Assembly (NCBI RefSeq): GCF_038561935.1
Contig: NZ_CP102770.1
Span: 1,302,001 to 1,366,000, forward strand
Source: Myxococcus stipitatus
Lineage (GTDB): Bacteria; Myxococcota; Myxococcia; Myxococcales; Myxococcaceae
Length of the DNA stretch: 64,000 nt
Direction: 5' to 3'
The position numbers and the translations under genes were made by a program. The notes under the pieces are model-generated. The model was not told the DNA's origin. It made no database searches and saw only the letters and a program-made list of their open reading frames with translations. Shown here piece after piece: positions 1 to 8,443 of the stretch (positions within the stretch are counted from its first letter, which is position 1; each line of letters begins with the position of its first letter).

Positions 1-339
1 GTTGCCCGTCGTGGAGACGTGGAAGAAGAAGTTGTTCTGCCCCCAGTTCAACAGGCTGCCGTTGAAGGGCGCCTTGAAGCGGCCTTCCTGGTCTCCGCCG
101 GGAAGATTGCGAAGCGGCGTCTCGGTGAAGGTCGGGAGGAGCGTGGTGTTGACGGTGAAGAGCGGGATGCCCTCGTACTGGAGCGAGGGCTCGAGACAGC
201 TCCCCCGCGTCCCTCGGAAGGAGACCGTCTTCAGCTTGAGCATGTAGTCCCGGGCGAGGCCCGCCGCGGAGGCGTCCTCCGGGAGGCCAGCCATCGTGAT
301 GCACACGAGGGCCGTGAGGCAGGTCCTGAGAAGGTTCAT
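1..339 (-). CDS. Exported protein of unknown function, 3' part outside the window
   Basis: An ATG at 339 (minus strand) opens a frame that runs without a stop for 113 codons to the first base of the window, so the C-terminus is missing. The first 25 or so residues (MNLLRTCLTALVCITMAGLP...ASA) form a short Sec-type signal peptide, which supports this start. The rest has no motif I can assign; a segment at about residues 93-107 is rich in Asn and Phe (LLNW, NNFFFH). It lies 31 bases downstream of the 528-aa lipoprotein gene on the same strand and may be co-transcribed with it and with the exported protein beyond. Codon use is typical of the window. That it is a real exported protein is fairly secure; its function is unknown. 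Confidence 0.65.
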   Translation of the reverse strand, partial: MNLLRTCLTALVCITMAGLPEDASAAGLARDYMLKLKTVSFRGTRGSCLEPSLQYEGIPLFTVNTTLLPTFTETPLRNLPGGDQEGRFKAPFNGSLLNWGQNNFFFHVSTTGN

Positions 340-370
340 GGAATCACCAGAAGGGAGTGGAGCCCCGTAA

Positions 371-1957
371 TCACAGGGGCTCGGAGGAGCGGAGCGCGAC
401 GTCATGGGCGATGGCCGCGGCACGCACGCGGCCGGCGGCGAGGTGCTGCTCGATTTCCTGAAGCAGCGTCGCGTTCACCCCCGCGGTGCGCATGGAGGCG
501 ATGTTCAGGCGCATGGTGCCGGGGAGGGTGGTGTTGACGTAGTTGCGGGACTTGGAGAACTGGAGCGCGAGGGTGTTGCAGCCCGTGCCCATCCAAGGCG
601 TGGCGGCGGCCTTGGCGCAGACGGACTCGAGCTGGAGGATGCTCTCGTGCTCCTGGAGCTTGCCGGCGAGGAAGTAGAGGCGAAGCTTCGTGCTGCGAGG
701 AGGCAGCTTGCCGACCTCGGTGACGCGGGCGGTGGTCTCGGCGAGGAACTGGGTGGAGGCGGCGAGGTTGGTGTTCTGGACGATGGTCTGACGCGTGGCC
801 TGGTCGGCCTGGAGCGTCATGAGGGCCGTCTGGCGTCGGCGGATGCCGTCGAGCGTCTTGGTGACGATGTCGCCGGTGCGCACGTAGCGCGAGTCGGCGT
901 AGGCCTGGATGCTGGCGAGCACTTCCATGGGCTCGTCGGCGAGCTTGGGGCGCGCGACGTTGTGCGTGCGGATGAAGTCGAAGTGGGGCTCCAGCTCCTC
1001 CTCGAACTCGTCATGGACGCGGGCCAGCTGGCGCGAGAGGCGGAAGGCCTCGAGCTGGAGCTGCTGCGGGGCGATGCTCTCCGCGCGGTGGAGCTGGACG
1101 AGCTCCAGCTGGACGTTGGGGAGTGTCGCGAGCGTGGCGGTGGAGGCCTGCTGGACGAGCGTGTTGAGGCGGGCGAGGAGGATGGGCTCGTTGGTGCGGT
1201 AGGTCTCGAACTGCGTCACCAACGCGGCATAGGCGGGCTGGTGGGTCTGGAGCTTCGCCTGGTGGCGGTCCAGCAGGGACTGGATCTCCTGCATCGTCTC
1301 GCGCTGGTGGGCGAGGTCCGCCTGGATGGGCTTGCCCTCCGCCTCCGCCTTCGCCTTCAGCAGCTCCGGGAGGGTGGAGTTGAGGATGTTGCGGTTGCTG
1401 GTCTCCACCCGCCGGATGGGCGCGTGGTAGCCGTTGACCATCTCGTTCGCGATGTCGCGAATCTTCCGGAGGCTCTGCTCGAAGGAGGTCGCGGTGACGT
1501 CCGGCGAGTTGGCGGTCCGGTAGAAGACGGCGATGCGGTCGACCTGCTGGTTCCAGGCGTCGAACTGGTCCGGGCTGGTAGCTGCCTCGACCCAGAGCAC
1601 GGGCGGGTACTTCATGCAGGCTTCCCAGGCCCGCTTCTTCTCGGCCTCCGTGGGGTTGCCGGGATTCTCGGCGAGGACGATGCAGTTGGACCGGATGCTG
1701 TCGAGGACACCCTGGTACAGGTCCGCCGGCTCCCGTGTGCTGGAGCAGGTGGTGGGGATGACCTTGTAGTCCGGCCGATACGCGCAGATGGCGGGAGTCG
1801 AGGCGGCCCGGGTCACCGTCGCGGTGGGGCCGGGCTCCTTGTTGGCGGAGGTGGGAGGAGACTCGGGTGACGTCTGCTGTCCGCAGCCGGCGGCGAGCAG
1901 GAGCGCGGCGAAGGGCACGAAGCCGTGGCCGCGGATGAAGCGCAAGGGCGAAGTCAT
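371..1957 (-). CDS. Large predicted lipoprotein, helical, unknown function
   Basis: The 528-residue product starts with a lipoprotein signal: a basic N-terminus, a hydrophobic stretch and a lipobox LAAGC with the lipidated Cys at residue 25, followed by a Ser/Pro/Thr-rich linker to about residue 55. The body is dominated by long amphipathic helices rich in Leu, Gln, Glu and Arg (roughly residues 130-470), suggesting a helical bundle or coiled coil. Several Cys lie near both ends (for example in the CAYRP, TTCSS, NCIVL, EACMK and VCAKA segments) and could form disulfides in the periplasm. A weak AAAGGA-like ribosome site lies about 15 bases upstream. It is 66 bases downstream of the exported protein gene ending at 2024 and probably in its operon. 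I do not recognise the family. Confidence 0.8.
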   Translation of the reverse strand: MTSPLRFIRGHGFVPFAALLLAAGCGQQTSPESPPTSANKEPGPTATVTRAASTPAICAYRPDYKVIPTTCSSTREPADLYQGVLDSIRSNCIVLAENPGNPTEAEKKRAWEACMKYPPVLWVEAATSPDQFDAWNQQVDRIAVFYRTANSPDVTATSFEQSLRKIRDIANEMVNGYHAPIRRVETSNRNILNSTLPELLKAKAEAEGKPIQADLAHQRETMQEIQSLLDRHQAKLQTHQPAYAALVTQFETYRTNEPILLARLNTLVQQASTATLATLPNVQLELVQLHRAESIAPQQLQLEAFRLSRQLARVHDEFEEELEPHFDFIRTHNVARPKLADEPMEVLASIQAYADSRYVRTGDIVTKTLDGIRRRQTALMTLQADQATRQTIVQNTNLAASTQFLAETTARVTEVGKLPPRSTKLRLYFLAGKLQEHESILQLESVCAKAAATPWMGTGCNTLALQFSKSRNYVNTTLPGTMRLNIASMRTAGVNATLLQEIEQHLAAGRVRAAAIAHDVALRSSEPL

Positions 1958-2023
1958 GGCAATGAGAGTCCTTTCGGGTCGGCTTGGGGCCGCCCGTCGG
2001 AGATGTCTGGGATTGAGGCGCGG

Positions 2024-3010
2024 TTACGGCGTGAGCCAGGGCGCGAGCTGCAGTCGGGCCAGGTCGAGCTTCTGCTGGGCGGCGACGACGGCGAGCGCTG
2101 CGGCCTGGTACTGGGCCTGGTATTGGGCGCGAGCGGCGGGAGTGGAGCGGCCGGCGAGCTTGTCGATGACGACCTTGGCCTCGTCACCGAGGAAGTCGCG
2201 CACCGTCTTCAGCGAGCCGTCGGGGTGGGTGTAGTCACCAGGCCCGCCGAGGGTGCCGAGGTTGAAGAAGAGCTGGTTGAGGAGCTCGCGGTCGGCGTCG
2301 GTGAGGAGGAGCTCGGGAGGAGTGCCAGCGGGCTGCTCGCAGGTGATGGCAACCTTGAGGAGGACGTTGGAGGAGTCCATGGACTTGGCGCGCAGGTCCA
2401 TCATCGTCTCGGTGGTGAGCTCGGCGTAGAAGCGGTTGGAGAGCTCGCCCATGAAGTTGTAGGCGGTGCTGAAGTCGAGGAGGGCCTCGAGGTTGTTCCG
2501 CTGGAGCGTCTTCGCCGCGAGGTCTGCCTGGAGGTCCTGGATGAGCGTCTGGGCCTGGGAGGAGGAGTCGACGTCGACCTGGTTCCAGTCGATGTTGAGG
2601 GAGACGCGGCAGGTGTCCGCGAAGGAGGCGATGGAGGTCCAGGTGGAGGAGTCCTTGAGCTCGATGCTGGTGAGGAGCTGGCGGTCGAGGCCGCGGAGGA
2701 CGATGGACGGGGTGGAGAGGAAGGAGTAGCGCGTGGCGCTGCCGCCGACGGGAGTGAGCATGACCTCCAGCGGGTACTGGGTGGAGCAATTGCCAGACAG
2801 GGTGCGCTGGACGACGGTGCGCATGGGGACGGCCGTCATGAAGTCCGTGCCAGTCAATGTCTGGGTAGGGATGGAACAGCGGGTCAGCCGCCCGGCGGTG
2901 GGAGTGCAGCGCGCGGGGGAGATGACGTCGATGACCGTGGTCTGCGCCAGTGCGGCACCACCGCACAGCGAAGATACGAGGAGGGCTCCAAACAGCAGCT
3001 GTCTAGGCAT
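2024..3010 (-). CDS. Sec-exported protein of unknown function
   Basis: The chosen start at 3010 gives 328 residues beginning with a clean signal peptide (MPRQLLFGALLVSSLCGGAALA, cleavage before QTTV). A longer frame from 3199 would put about 60 charged residues before this signal and is rejected. The N-terminal half is Thr/Ser-rich with Cys pairs (ARCTP, TRCSIP, GNCSTQ, DTCRV) and looks like a beta-rich extracellular domain. The second half is helical, ending in an Ala/Gln/Leu-rich segment around residues 290-325. It is first of three minus-strand exported genes and diverges from the ECF sigma gene across 401 bases. No known domain is visible; the architecture (beta-rich head, helical tail) is all I can state. 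Confidence 0.75.
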   Translation of the reverse strand: MPRQLLFGALLVSSLCGGAALAQTTVIDVISPARCTPTAGRLTRCSIPTQTLTGTDFMTAVPMRTVVQRTLSGNCSTQYPLEVMLTPVGGSATRYSFLSTPSIVLRGLDRQLLTSIELKDSSTWTSIASFADTCRVSLNIDWNQVDVDSSSQAQTLIQDLQADLAAKTLQRNNLEALLDFSTAYNFMGELSNRFYAELTTETMMDLRAKSMDSSNVLLKVAITCEQPAGTPPELLLTDADRELLNQLFFNLGTLGGPGDYTHPDGSLKTVRDFLGDEAKVVIDKLAGRSTPAARAQYQAQYQAAALAVVAAQQKLDLARLQLAPWLTP

Positions 3011-3242
3011 GGGGCTTGCGTTCCAAGAAGCGCGAGCACGTGCGAGCTGTCCCTGGAACGAGGCACTGTCACCGCACCGGCTCACGAAGAGTCGAGGTTT
3101 TTGGAGAAACAGGCCCCTGCGAGCGGAACCATACCTTGTCGTGCCGGAATCGGCGAGGAAGTTGTGGTGTTGTTCTATTGCTGTCCGCGTGTGAGTCATT
3201 CCACGCGAGGTGCGCAGGCAGCCCGCAGGGCGCCTGGTTTCG

Positions 3243-3267
3243 TCACACTGTGATGAGCGGGGTTACA
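3243..3267 (+). promoter_or_regulatory. 25-base element shared with the multicopper oxidase operon, upstream of the sigma gene
   Basis: Within the 401-base divergent region 3011-3411, which holds no gene, sits a perfect 11-base palindrome (TCACACTGTGA, 3243-3253). It continues as TGATGA-type sequence and, after five unconserved bases, GTTACA (3262-3267). The same arrangement (TCACA-S-TGTGATGA, five bases, GTTACA) occurs in reverse complement at 14473-14497. The downstream edge is 145 bases before the sigma-factor ATG here and 144 bases before the first lipoprotein ATG there. It could be an operator of a metal-responsive regulator or part of an ECF promoter. Which of these it is cannot be told from sequence; the conservation itself is directly visible. 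The rest of the gap shows nothing I can name. Confidence 0.6.
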
Positions 3268-3411
3268 CCCGAGGGTGGCCCGCCGCGGGCCAACTCATGA
3301 GAATCGTTGGTGCGCGCCTCGGGTACGCGACTTGCCTTGTGCACGGGCTCGGCCCGGCGCATTCATGGAGATGCGTGGCACGGGGCTGCTGAAGGTCAGA
3401 GGAGGGAAGGG

Positions 3412-3993
3412 ATGAACGCAGTGGAGCAGGGTGGCGTGGAGGCGATGCGGGAAGAGGGCGACGTGGTGACGCGGGCCCTGGTGGAGAATCACCGGCAGTT
3501 CCTCGCCTTCGTGGAGCGGCGCGTGGGCAACCGCGCGACGGCGGAGGAGATCCTCCAGTCCGCCTTCGTGAAGTCGTTGGAGAAGAGCGGCACGCTGTCC
3601 GACGCGGAAGGCGCGGTGACGTGGTTCTACCGTCTGCTGCGCAACGCGATGGTGGACCACTACCGTCGCCAGCAGGTGGAGGGGCGCGCGCTGGAGCGCG
3701 AGGCTCGGGAGGCCGAGGAGCCGTCCGAGGACCCGGAGCTGAAGCAGGCCGTCTGTGCGTGCGTGGGCAAGCTGCTGCCCACCCTCAAGCCCGAGTACGC
3801 GGAGATGGTGCGCCAGGTGGACCTGGAGGAGCGCGCCGTGCCCGACGTGGCTCGCGAGGCGGGCATCACCCCCAACAACGCGGGAGTGCGGCTGCACCGC
3901 GCCCGGCAGGCCCTGAAGAAGCAGCTGGAGCGCAGCTGCGGCTCCTGTGCGTCCCACGGCTGCTTGAACTGCTCCTGCAAGTCACACGCTTGA
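3412..3993 (+). CDS. CorE-like ECF sigma factor with Cys-rich metal-sensing tail
   Basis: The 193-residue protein has sigma region 2 at about residues 20-90 (AEEILQSAFVKSLEK, WFYRLLRNAMVDHYRR) and region 4 at about 118-172 (LEERAVPDVAREAGITPNNAGVRLHRARQALKK). Beyond region 4 is a short tail with five Cys (176, 179, 184, 187, 189) and His 182 and 192; a CxC pair (115, 117) lies in the linker between the two domains. As I recall, both features mark the CorE family of M. xanthus, whose Cys-rich domain senses copper directly without an anti-sigma factor. No anti-sigma gene is adjacent here. The start at 3412 has a strong GGAGGGAAGG ribosome site; an upstream in-frame start at 3307 lacks one. The nearby Cu-ATPase and multicopper oxidase support a copper role; cadmium or zinc (as in CorE2) remains possible. 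Confidence 0.88.
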   Translation: MNAVEQGGVEAMREEGDVVTRALVENHRQFLAFVERRVGNRATAEEILQSAFVKSLEKSGTLSDAEGAVTWFYRLLRNAMVDHYRRQQVEGRALEREAREAEEPSEDPELKQAVCACVGKLLPTLKPEYAEMVRQVDLEERAVPDVAREAGITPNNAGVRLHRARQALKKQLERSCGSCASHGCLNCSCKSHA

Positions 3994-4061
3994 GCGGGCG
4001 GCGGTCCGGACGCCTGGCGGTGAGAAAGCCCTTGCCCAAGCACGGGCCCCGCCATTAATTC

Positions 4062-4091
4062 TCGGGGAGGCGCTGAGGGGCGCCTTCCCGA
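4062..4091 (+). terminator. Hairpin downstream of the sigma gene
   Basis: TCGGGGAGGCGC (4062-4073) pairs with GCGCCTTCCCGA (4080-4091) over 12 positions with one wobble pair and a six-base loop. It sits 69 bases after the sigma-factor stop and before the next gene at 4194. There is no clear T tract on the plus strand (the 3' flank is A-rich), so the hairpin is certain but its role as terminator is inferred. Confidence 0.5.
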
Positions 4092-4193
4092 AAAGACGAC
4101 GTCACCCTCGCTTCATCCCGCTGGACCGACAGTTTCCGAACAGTTCCTTCCACGGCCCATGACACGGGTGGGGCCGCCGATGAGGGACCTCGC

Positions 4194-5186
4194 ATGGAAA
4201 CCGTCTCACCCTCCCCAGAACCGCTCTCCCTCGACGAGTGCAAGGTCCGCGCTTCGCTCCTGCTGAAGGGGCTGAACTCGGCCGACTCGGCGCGCGCCGC
4301 GCAGGCGGCGGAGCGCTTCCGCTCGCTGCCCGCCCTCTCCCGGCTGTCCCTGGGCGAGGTGCTCGCGCGGCGGGACTCCCTCCTGCGCAAGCACGCGCTC
4401 GCCGTCATCGCGCACGAGCAGGGGTACACCTCGTGGAGCGCGCTGAAGCACGCGTGGGACGCGCGAGCGGCGCCTCGCGTCGACTTCGAGCAGCTCCTCT
4501 CCCGCGTGGGCGGCCTCTTCCTCAACCGCTGGTTCTCCTCGTACGAGGAGGCCGTCGCCTCGCTGCGCCAGGAGGGCGGCCACCTCTTCCCCTTCCGGGA
4601 GCAGTTCTTCATCTGCGAGTCCCCGCTCCTGAAGGTCCTGGGCGCGGAGCCGTCCGATGCGGACTGGGAGCGGATGGGGCCCAACTGGCTGGAGCCTCGG
4701 GATGCGCAGGCCCAGGCCCGGCTCGAGCAGCGCCTCCTCCGGCTGTGCCGCGAGGACGCGTCCCACCCTCTTCACCCCACAAGGAAGCCCGCCATGTCCT
4801 CCGCCGAGTCCTCTTCACCCACTGGAAGTCGAGCGCGCCGCGCGGACCTCAAGCGCGAGTACAAGGAGAATCCCCCGGCCATGGGCGTGTACGCCGTGCG
4901 CAACCTCGCCAATGGCAAGGTGCTGGTGGGCGCGAGCCTCAACGTCCCGGGCATGCTCAACCGCATCCGCTTCGAGCTGACCAGCGGCATGCCTCGCGTC
5001 CCCGCGCTGCTGGCGGACTGGAACCGCTACGGGGAGAGCCAGTTCTCCTTCGACGTGCTGGACGTGCTGGAGCCGCCCGAGGAGCCGGGCGCGGACCTGA
5101 AGGAGGCGCTCCTGGTGCTGGAGCGGCTGTGGCTGGAGCGCCTCAAGCCCTACGGGGACGCGGGCTACAACGAGCCCCCCAAGTAG
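4194..5186 (+). CDS. Fused protein: ankyrin-associated N-terminal domain plus GIY-YIG-like domain
   Basis: The 330-residue frame joins two parts. Residues about 10-90 carry a pattern (ARAAQAAERFRSLPALSRLSLGE...LRKHALAVIAHEQGYTSWSALK) common at the N-terminus of ankyrin-type proteins, without ankyrin repeats following. From residue 201 the sequence matches the stand-alone GIY-YIG-like family of about 120 residues: GVYAVRNLANGKVLVGAS, then LNRIRFEL, ADWNRYGESQFSFDVLDVL and LERLWLERLKPYGDAGYN. Met201 (base 4794) is itself preceded by an AAGGAAG ribosome-like site at proper spacing, so a second translation start or an ancestral gene boundary is plausible. The GIY motif reads GVY...VLVG, so nuclease activity is uncertain. 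The frame starts at ATG 4194; no strong ribosome site precedes it. Confidence 0.75.
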   Translation: METVSPSPEPLSLDECKVRASLLLKGLNSADSARAAQAAERFRSLPALSRLSLGEVLARRDSLLRKHALAVIAHEQGYTSWSALKHAWDARAAPRVDFEQLLSRVGGLFLNRWFSSYEEAVASLRQEGGHLFPFREQFFICESPLLKVLGAEPSDADWERMGPNWLEPRDAQAQARLEQRLLRLCREDASHPLHPTRKPAMSSAESSSPTGSRARRADLKREYKENPPAMGVYAVRNLANGKVLVGASLNVPGMLNRIRFELTSGMPRVPALLADWNRYGESQFSFDVLDVLEPPEEPGADLKEALLVLERLWLERLKPYGDAGYNEPPK

Positions 5187-5220
5187 CCCGGCGAGCGTCG
5201 GCCGGCTCCCCCGTCGTGGC

Positions 5221-5242
5221 GCGGAGGCGCCGGAGCCTCCGC
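5221..5242 (+). terminator. GC-rich hairpin after the GIY-YIG gene
   Basis: GCGGAGGC (5221-5228) and GCCTCCGC (5235-5242) form a perfect eight-base stem with a six-base loop, 35 bases after the stop codon and 89 bases before the Cu-ATPase start. There is no T tract, so this is a hairpin that may act as a terminator rather than a proven one. Confidence 0.4.
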
Positions 5243-5330
5243 GGCGGGGGCGGGTGCGCACCCTTCCTGAAAATCACCTGTAAGAGTCGGCGGGGATTTG
5301 CGTTGGCCGGGGTGAAAGGAGAGCCGCACC

Positions 5331-7823
5331 ATGAACCGCCACACCCATTCAGGCTCCCACCCCACTCACTCCCACGAAGGGCACCCTCCCACCCCGAGTG
5401 AGGGAGCGCAGGCCATCGACCCCGTCTGTGGGATGAAGGTGGACTCGCTCGCTCCCAAGGGCGGCCGCCTGGAGCATGGCGGGCGGACGTACTTCTTCTG
5501 CAGCCCCAAGTGCCGCGAGCGCTTTGGCGCGGAGCCGGAGCGCTACCTCGCGCCCGCCTCGGAGAAGAAGGAGGAGCCCGCCGCGCCCGCCGGGACGATG
5601 TACGTGTGCCCGATGGACCCGGAGGTGCGTCAGGACCACCCGGGCGCCTGCCCCAAGTGCGGCATGGCGCTGGAGCCGGAGACGCTCGCCGTCCCCGAGA
5701 CGCGCGTCGAATACGTGTGCCCCATGCACCCGGAGGTGGTGCAGGACCATCCGGGCGCGTGCCCGAAGTGCGGCATGGCGCTGGAGCCTCGCACGGTGCT
5801 GCCGGAGGACGTGCCGGACCCGGAGCTGAAGTCCATGTGGCTGCGCTTCCGCGTGGGCATGGCGCTCACGGTGCCGCTGCTGGTGCTGGCCATGTCGGAC
5901 ATGATTCCGGGGCAGCCGGTGCAGCACGCGGTGCCCGCGTCCGTGCTGGCCTGGGCGCAGCTGGTGCTCGCCACGCCTGTCGTGTTGTGGGGCGGCTGGC
6001 CCTTCTTCCAGCGCGGCTGGGCGTCGCTCGTCAACCGGCACCTCAACATGTTCACGCTCATCGCCCTGGGGACGGGCGCGGCGTATGTCTTCAGCGTCTT
6101 CGCGACGCTGTTCCCGCAGGTGCTGCCGGAGACGCTGCGCACGGGGCATGGGGGCTCGGCGCCGCTGTACTTCGAGGCCGCCGCCGTCATCGTCACGCTG
6201 GTGGCGTTGGGGCAGGTGTTGGAGCTGCGGGCCCGGCACGCGACGTCGGGGGCGCTGCGGGCGCTGTTGAGCCTGGCGCCGCCGGTGGCTCGGCGGATTC
6301 GCGAGGACGGGCACGAGGAGGACATCCCGCTGGCACATGTGCACCCGGGCGACAGGCTGCGCGTGCGGCCCGGTGAGAAGGTGCCGGTGGATGGCGAGGT
6401 GTTGGAGGGCGCGAGCGCCGTGGACGAGTCCATGGTGACGGGCGAGTCGCTCCCGGTGGAGAAGACGCGGGGCGAGAAGGTGACGGGCGGCACGGTGAAC
6501 GGGACGGGCTCGTTGGTGATGCGGGCCGAGCGCGTGGGCAAGGACACGCTGCTGTCGCGAATCGTCCAGCGGGTGAGTGAGGCGCAGCGGACGCGGGCGC
6601 CGATTCAGCGGTTGGCGGACCAGGTGGCGAGTGTCTTCGTGCCGGTGGTCATCGTGGTGGCGGTGCTGACGGCGGTGGTGTGGGGCGTGTGGGGGCCGGA
6701 GCCCAAGGGCATCCATGCGCTGGTGAACGCGGTGGCGGTGCTCATCATCGCCTGCCCGTGTGCGCTGGGATTGGCCACGCCCATGTCCATCATGGTGGCG
6801 ACGGGGCGGGGGGCTCAGGCGGGGGTGCTCATCCGGGATGCGGCGGCGTTGGAGCGGCTGGAGAAGGTGGACACGCTGGTGGTGGACAAGACGGGCACGC
6901 TCACCGAGGGCAAGCCGCGTCTGGTGGCGGTGGAGGTGGCGGAGGGCTTCGACGAGGCGACGCTGCTGCGGTTGACGGCGAGCCTGGAGCGCGGAAGCGA
7001 GCACCCGCTGGCGGAGGCGATTGTCGCCGGCGCGAAGGAGCGGGGCGTGGTGCTGACGGCGGTGGAGGACTTCCGCTCGGAGACGGGCAAGGGCGTGGTG
7101 GGCCGGGTGGATGGCGTGGAGGTGGCGTTGGGCAACGCGGCGCTGATGACGTCGCGGGGCGTGGACGCGGGGGCGCTGACAGCCCGGGCCGAGTCGCTCC
7201 GGGGTGAAGGCCAGACGGTGGTGTTGGTGGCGGTGTCGGGGAAGGCGGCGGGCCTGTTGGGTGTCGCGGACCCGGTGAAGGACTCGACGCCGGAGGCGCT
7301 GGCGCTGCTGCGGGCGGAGGGCCTGCGGGTGGTGATGCTGACGGGTGACAGCCGCACCACGGCGGAGGCGGTGGCGCGCAAGTTGGGAATCACCGAGGTC
7401 ATCGCCGGGGTGTTGCCCGACGCGAAGGGCGACGCGGTGAAGCGGTTGCAGAAGGAAGGCCGCGTGGTGGCGATGGCGGGGGATGGTGTCAATGACGCGC
7501 CAGCGCTGGCCCAGGCGGATGTGGGCATCGCGATGGGGACGGGCACGGACATCGCGATGGAGAGCGCGGGGGTGACGCTGGTGAAGGGCGACCTGCGCGG
7601 CATCGCTCGGGCGCGGAGGCTGAGCCAGGGGGCGCTGAGCAACATCCGGCAGAACCTGTTCTTCGCCTTCATCTACAACATGCTGGGGGTCCCGCTGGCC
7701 GCGGGCGTGCTGTACCCGGTGTTCGGCCTGCTGCTGAGCCCCATCTTCGCCAGTGCCGCCATGAGCCTGTCGTCGGTGTCCGTCATCGTCAACGCGCTCC
7801 GGCTGAAGCGGCTGAAGCTTTAG
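5331..7823 (+). CDS. copA: Cu+-exporting P1B-type ATPase with YHS and two heavy-metal-binding domains
   Basis: This 830-residue inner-membrane pump exports Cu+ (or Ag+) from the cytosol using ATP. The order is: His-rich start (residues 1-25), YHS domain (about 28-74, CGMKV...[12 protein letters not shown]), two zinc-ribbon-like metal-binding repeats (91-116 and 128-153, each [21 protein letters not shown]), then membrane helices. Actuator motif TGES, the transport motif CPC (475-477), phosphorylation motif DKTGTLTEG (Asp 519), SEHPL, and hinge GDGVNDAP follow. The last helices hold YN and MxxSS, typical of the P1B-1 (Cu+) subgroup. There is no classical CxxC ferredoxin-like domain; the YHS and ribbon repeats replace it. 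An AAAGGAGAG ribosome site precedes the ATG. The CorE-like sigma gene 1.3 kb upstream is a likely regulator, although the 25-base shared element is not evident here. Confidence 0.95.
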   Translation: MNRHTHSGSHPTHSHEGHPPTPSEGAQAIDPVCGMKVDSLAPKGGRLEHGGRTYFFCSPKCRERFGAEPERYLAPASEKKEEPAAPAGTMYVCPMDPEVRQDHPGACPKCGMALEPETLAVPETRVEYVCPMHPEVVQDHPGACPKCGMALEPRTVLPEDVPDPELKSMWLRFRVGMALTVPLLVLAMSDMIPGQPVQHAVPASVLAWAQLVLATPVVLWGGWPFFQRGWASLVNRHLNMFTLIALGTGAAYVFSVFATLFPQVLPETLRTGHGGSAPLYFEAAAVIVTLVALGQVLELRARHATSGALRALLSLAPPVARRIREDGHEEDIPLAHVHPGDRLRVRPGEKVPVDGEVLEGASAVDESMVTGESLPVEKTRGEKVTGGTVNGTGSLVMRAERVGKDTLLSRIVQRVSEAQRTRAPIQRLADQVASVFVPVVIVVAVLTAVVWGVWGPEPKGIHALVNAVAVLIIACPCALGLATPMSIMVATGRGAQAGVLIRDAAALERLEKVDTLVVDKTGTLTEGKPRLVAVEVAEGFDEATLLRLTASLERGSEHPLAEAIVAGAKERGVVLTAVEDFRSETGKGVVGRVDGVEVALGNAALMTSRGVDAGALTARAESLRGEGQTVVLVAVSGKAAGLLGVADPVKDSTPEALALLRAEGLRVVMLTGDSRTTAEAVARKLGITEVIAGVLPDAKGDAVKRLQKEGRVVAMAGDGVNDAPALAQADVGIAMGTGTDIAMESAGVTLVKGDLRGIARARRLSQGALSNIRQNLFFAFIYNMLGVPLAAGVLYPVFGLLLSPIFASAAMSLSSVSVIVNALRLKRLKL

Positions 7824-7836
7824 TTCGCTGAGTCAC

Positions 7837-7867
7837 GAGGTCACCGGCTTCACGGGCCGGTGACCTC
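7837..7867. terminator. Long hairpin between convergent genes
   Basis: GAGGTCACCGGC (7837-7848) and GCCGGTGACCTC (7856-7867) form a perfect 12-base stem with a seven-base loop, between the Cu-ATPase stop and the convergent immunity gene. It overlaps the last codons of the latter (stop at 7850-7852). No T tract follows on either strand; probably a shared bidirectional transcription stop. Confidence 0.55.
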
Positions 7868-8428
7868 CGTGAACTTCACGCCCGTGATGTCCGCATGCTC
7901 CAGGGCCTTCTTGAGGTCCTCGGACACGAGCAAGGCCACGGTCCAGCCCCAGGGGCGGAACACCTTGAAGCCTTCCGTCTTCGTGGGGTCGATGCGCATC
8001 CCCGCGACAGAGGAGTAGGTCCCCACCTTCTCGGGCATCCCGTCCTCAGGGGTCCAGTAACGCACCTCTTCACTTGCGTCGTCGTCGATGCACCTCACCA
8101 ATCGAGTGGCGTTGAGAATGAAGTGCTGCTCGGGTTGGGTGTCGAGCTCCACCGGGATGAGCTGCACGTCATCGGGCGCCAGCTCGGTGAAGAGAGAGGC
8201 GGCCCTGGTATGGACGACGGGGACGCTGAATGCCGCATGGGAGTAGTCCAGCGGCTTGCCGGTGGTCTTGATGGGGACCTTGATGCGCCCTGGCGAGTGG
8301 GCCCGCTGGCCAATCCTGAACTGCCACGGGTCATCGAGCTTTCGACCCTGTTCATCGAGCGGATGCCCCAGGTCCCACCGGCCGGGGAGGTACGCATCAT
8401 CGGTCAGTTTGAAGAACCGCATCGACAT
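7850..8428 (-). CDS. Immunity protein, Imm11 (DUF1629)-like
   Basis: The 192-residue cytosolic protein resembles the Imm11/DUF1629 family, which in myxobacteria neutralises the toxin encoded just upstream. Typical features are the N-terminal MRFFKL with a following DDP.W segment, the VP.V.....LF..L..DDVQLIPVE core, a middle ILNATRLVRCIDD segment and the C-terminal FRPWGWTVALLVSEDLKKALE..DITGVKFTEV. It starts 15 bases after the toxin stop and has its own strong ribosome site (GGAAGGATG), so the two are clearly a pair; such pairs are normally cotranscribed so that immunity always accompanies toxin. No signal peptide is seen, as expected if the toxin acts in the cytoplasm. Family assignment is from recognition of pattern, not from a search. 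Confidence 0.8.
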   Translation of the reverse strand: MSMRFFKLTDDAYLPGRWDLGHPLDEQGRKLDDPWQFRIGQRAHSPGRIKVPIKTTGKPLDYSHAAFSVPVVHTRAASLFTELAPDDVQLIPVELDTQPEQHFILNATRLVRCIDDDASEEVRYWTPEDGMPEKVGTYSSVAGMRIDPTKTEGFKVFRPWGWTVALLVSEDLKKALEHADITGVKFTEVTGP

Positions 8429-8443
8429 GAGCCCATCCTTCCG

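Noticed and set aside
1-339. Weak resemblance of the Asn/Phe-rich segment to the NWELFFH motif of Tc toxin A components
   Set aside because: The match is only a few residues, and the gene start with a signal peptide lies only about 90 residues before it, unlike TcA; the rest is outside the window.
404-1870. Long plus-strand frame antisense to the 528-aa lipoprotein gene
   Set aside because: It is a shadow caused by G/C third-position bias; its translation is a low-complexity mix of Gly, Leu, Glu, Val and Arg with no signal or domain, whereas the minus-strand frame has a lipobox and normal composition.
5260-5330. Possible third copy of the shared element upstream of the Cu-ATPase (TCACCTGTAAGAG)
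   Set aside because: The palindrome and GTTACA are not preserved and spacing differs; similarity is no better than chance.
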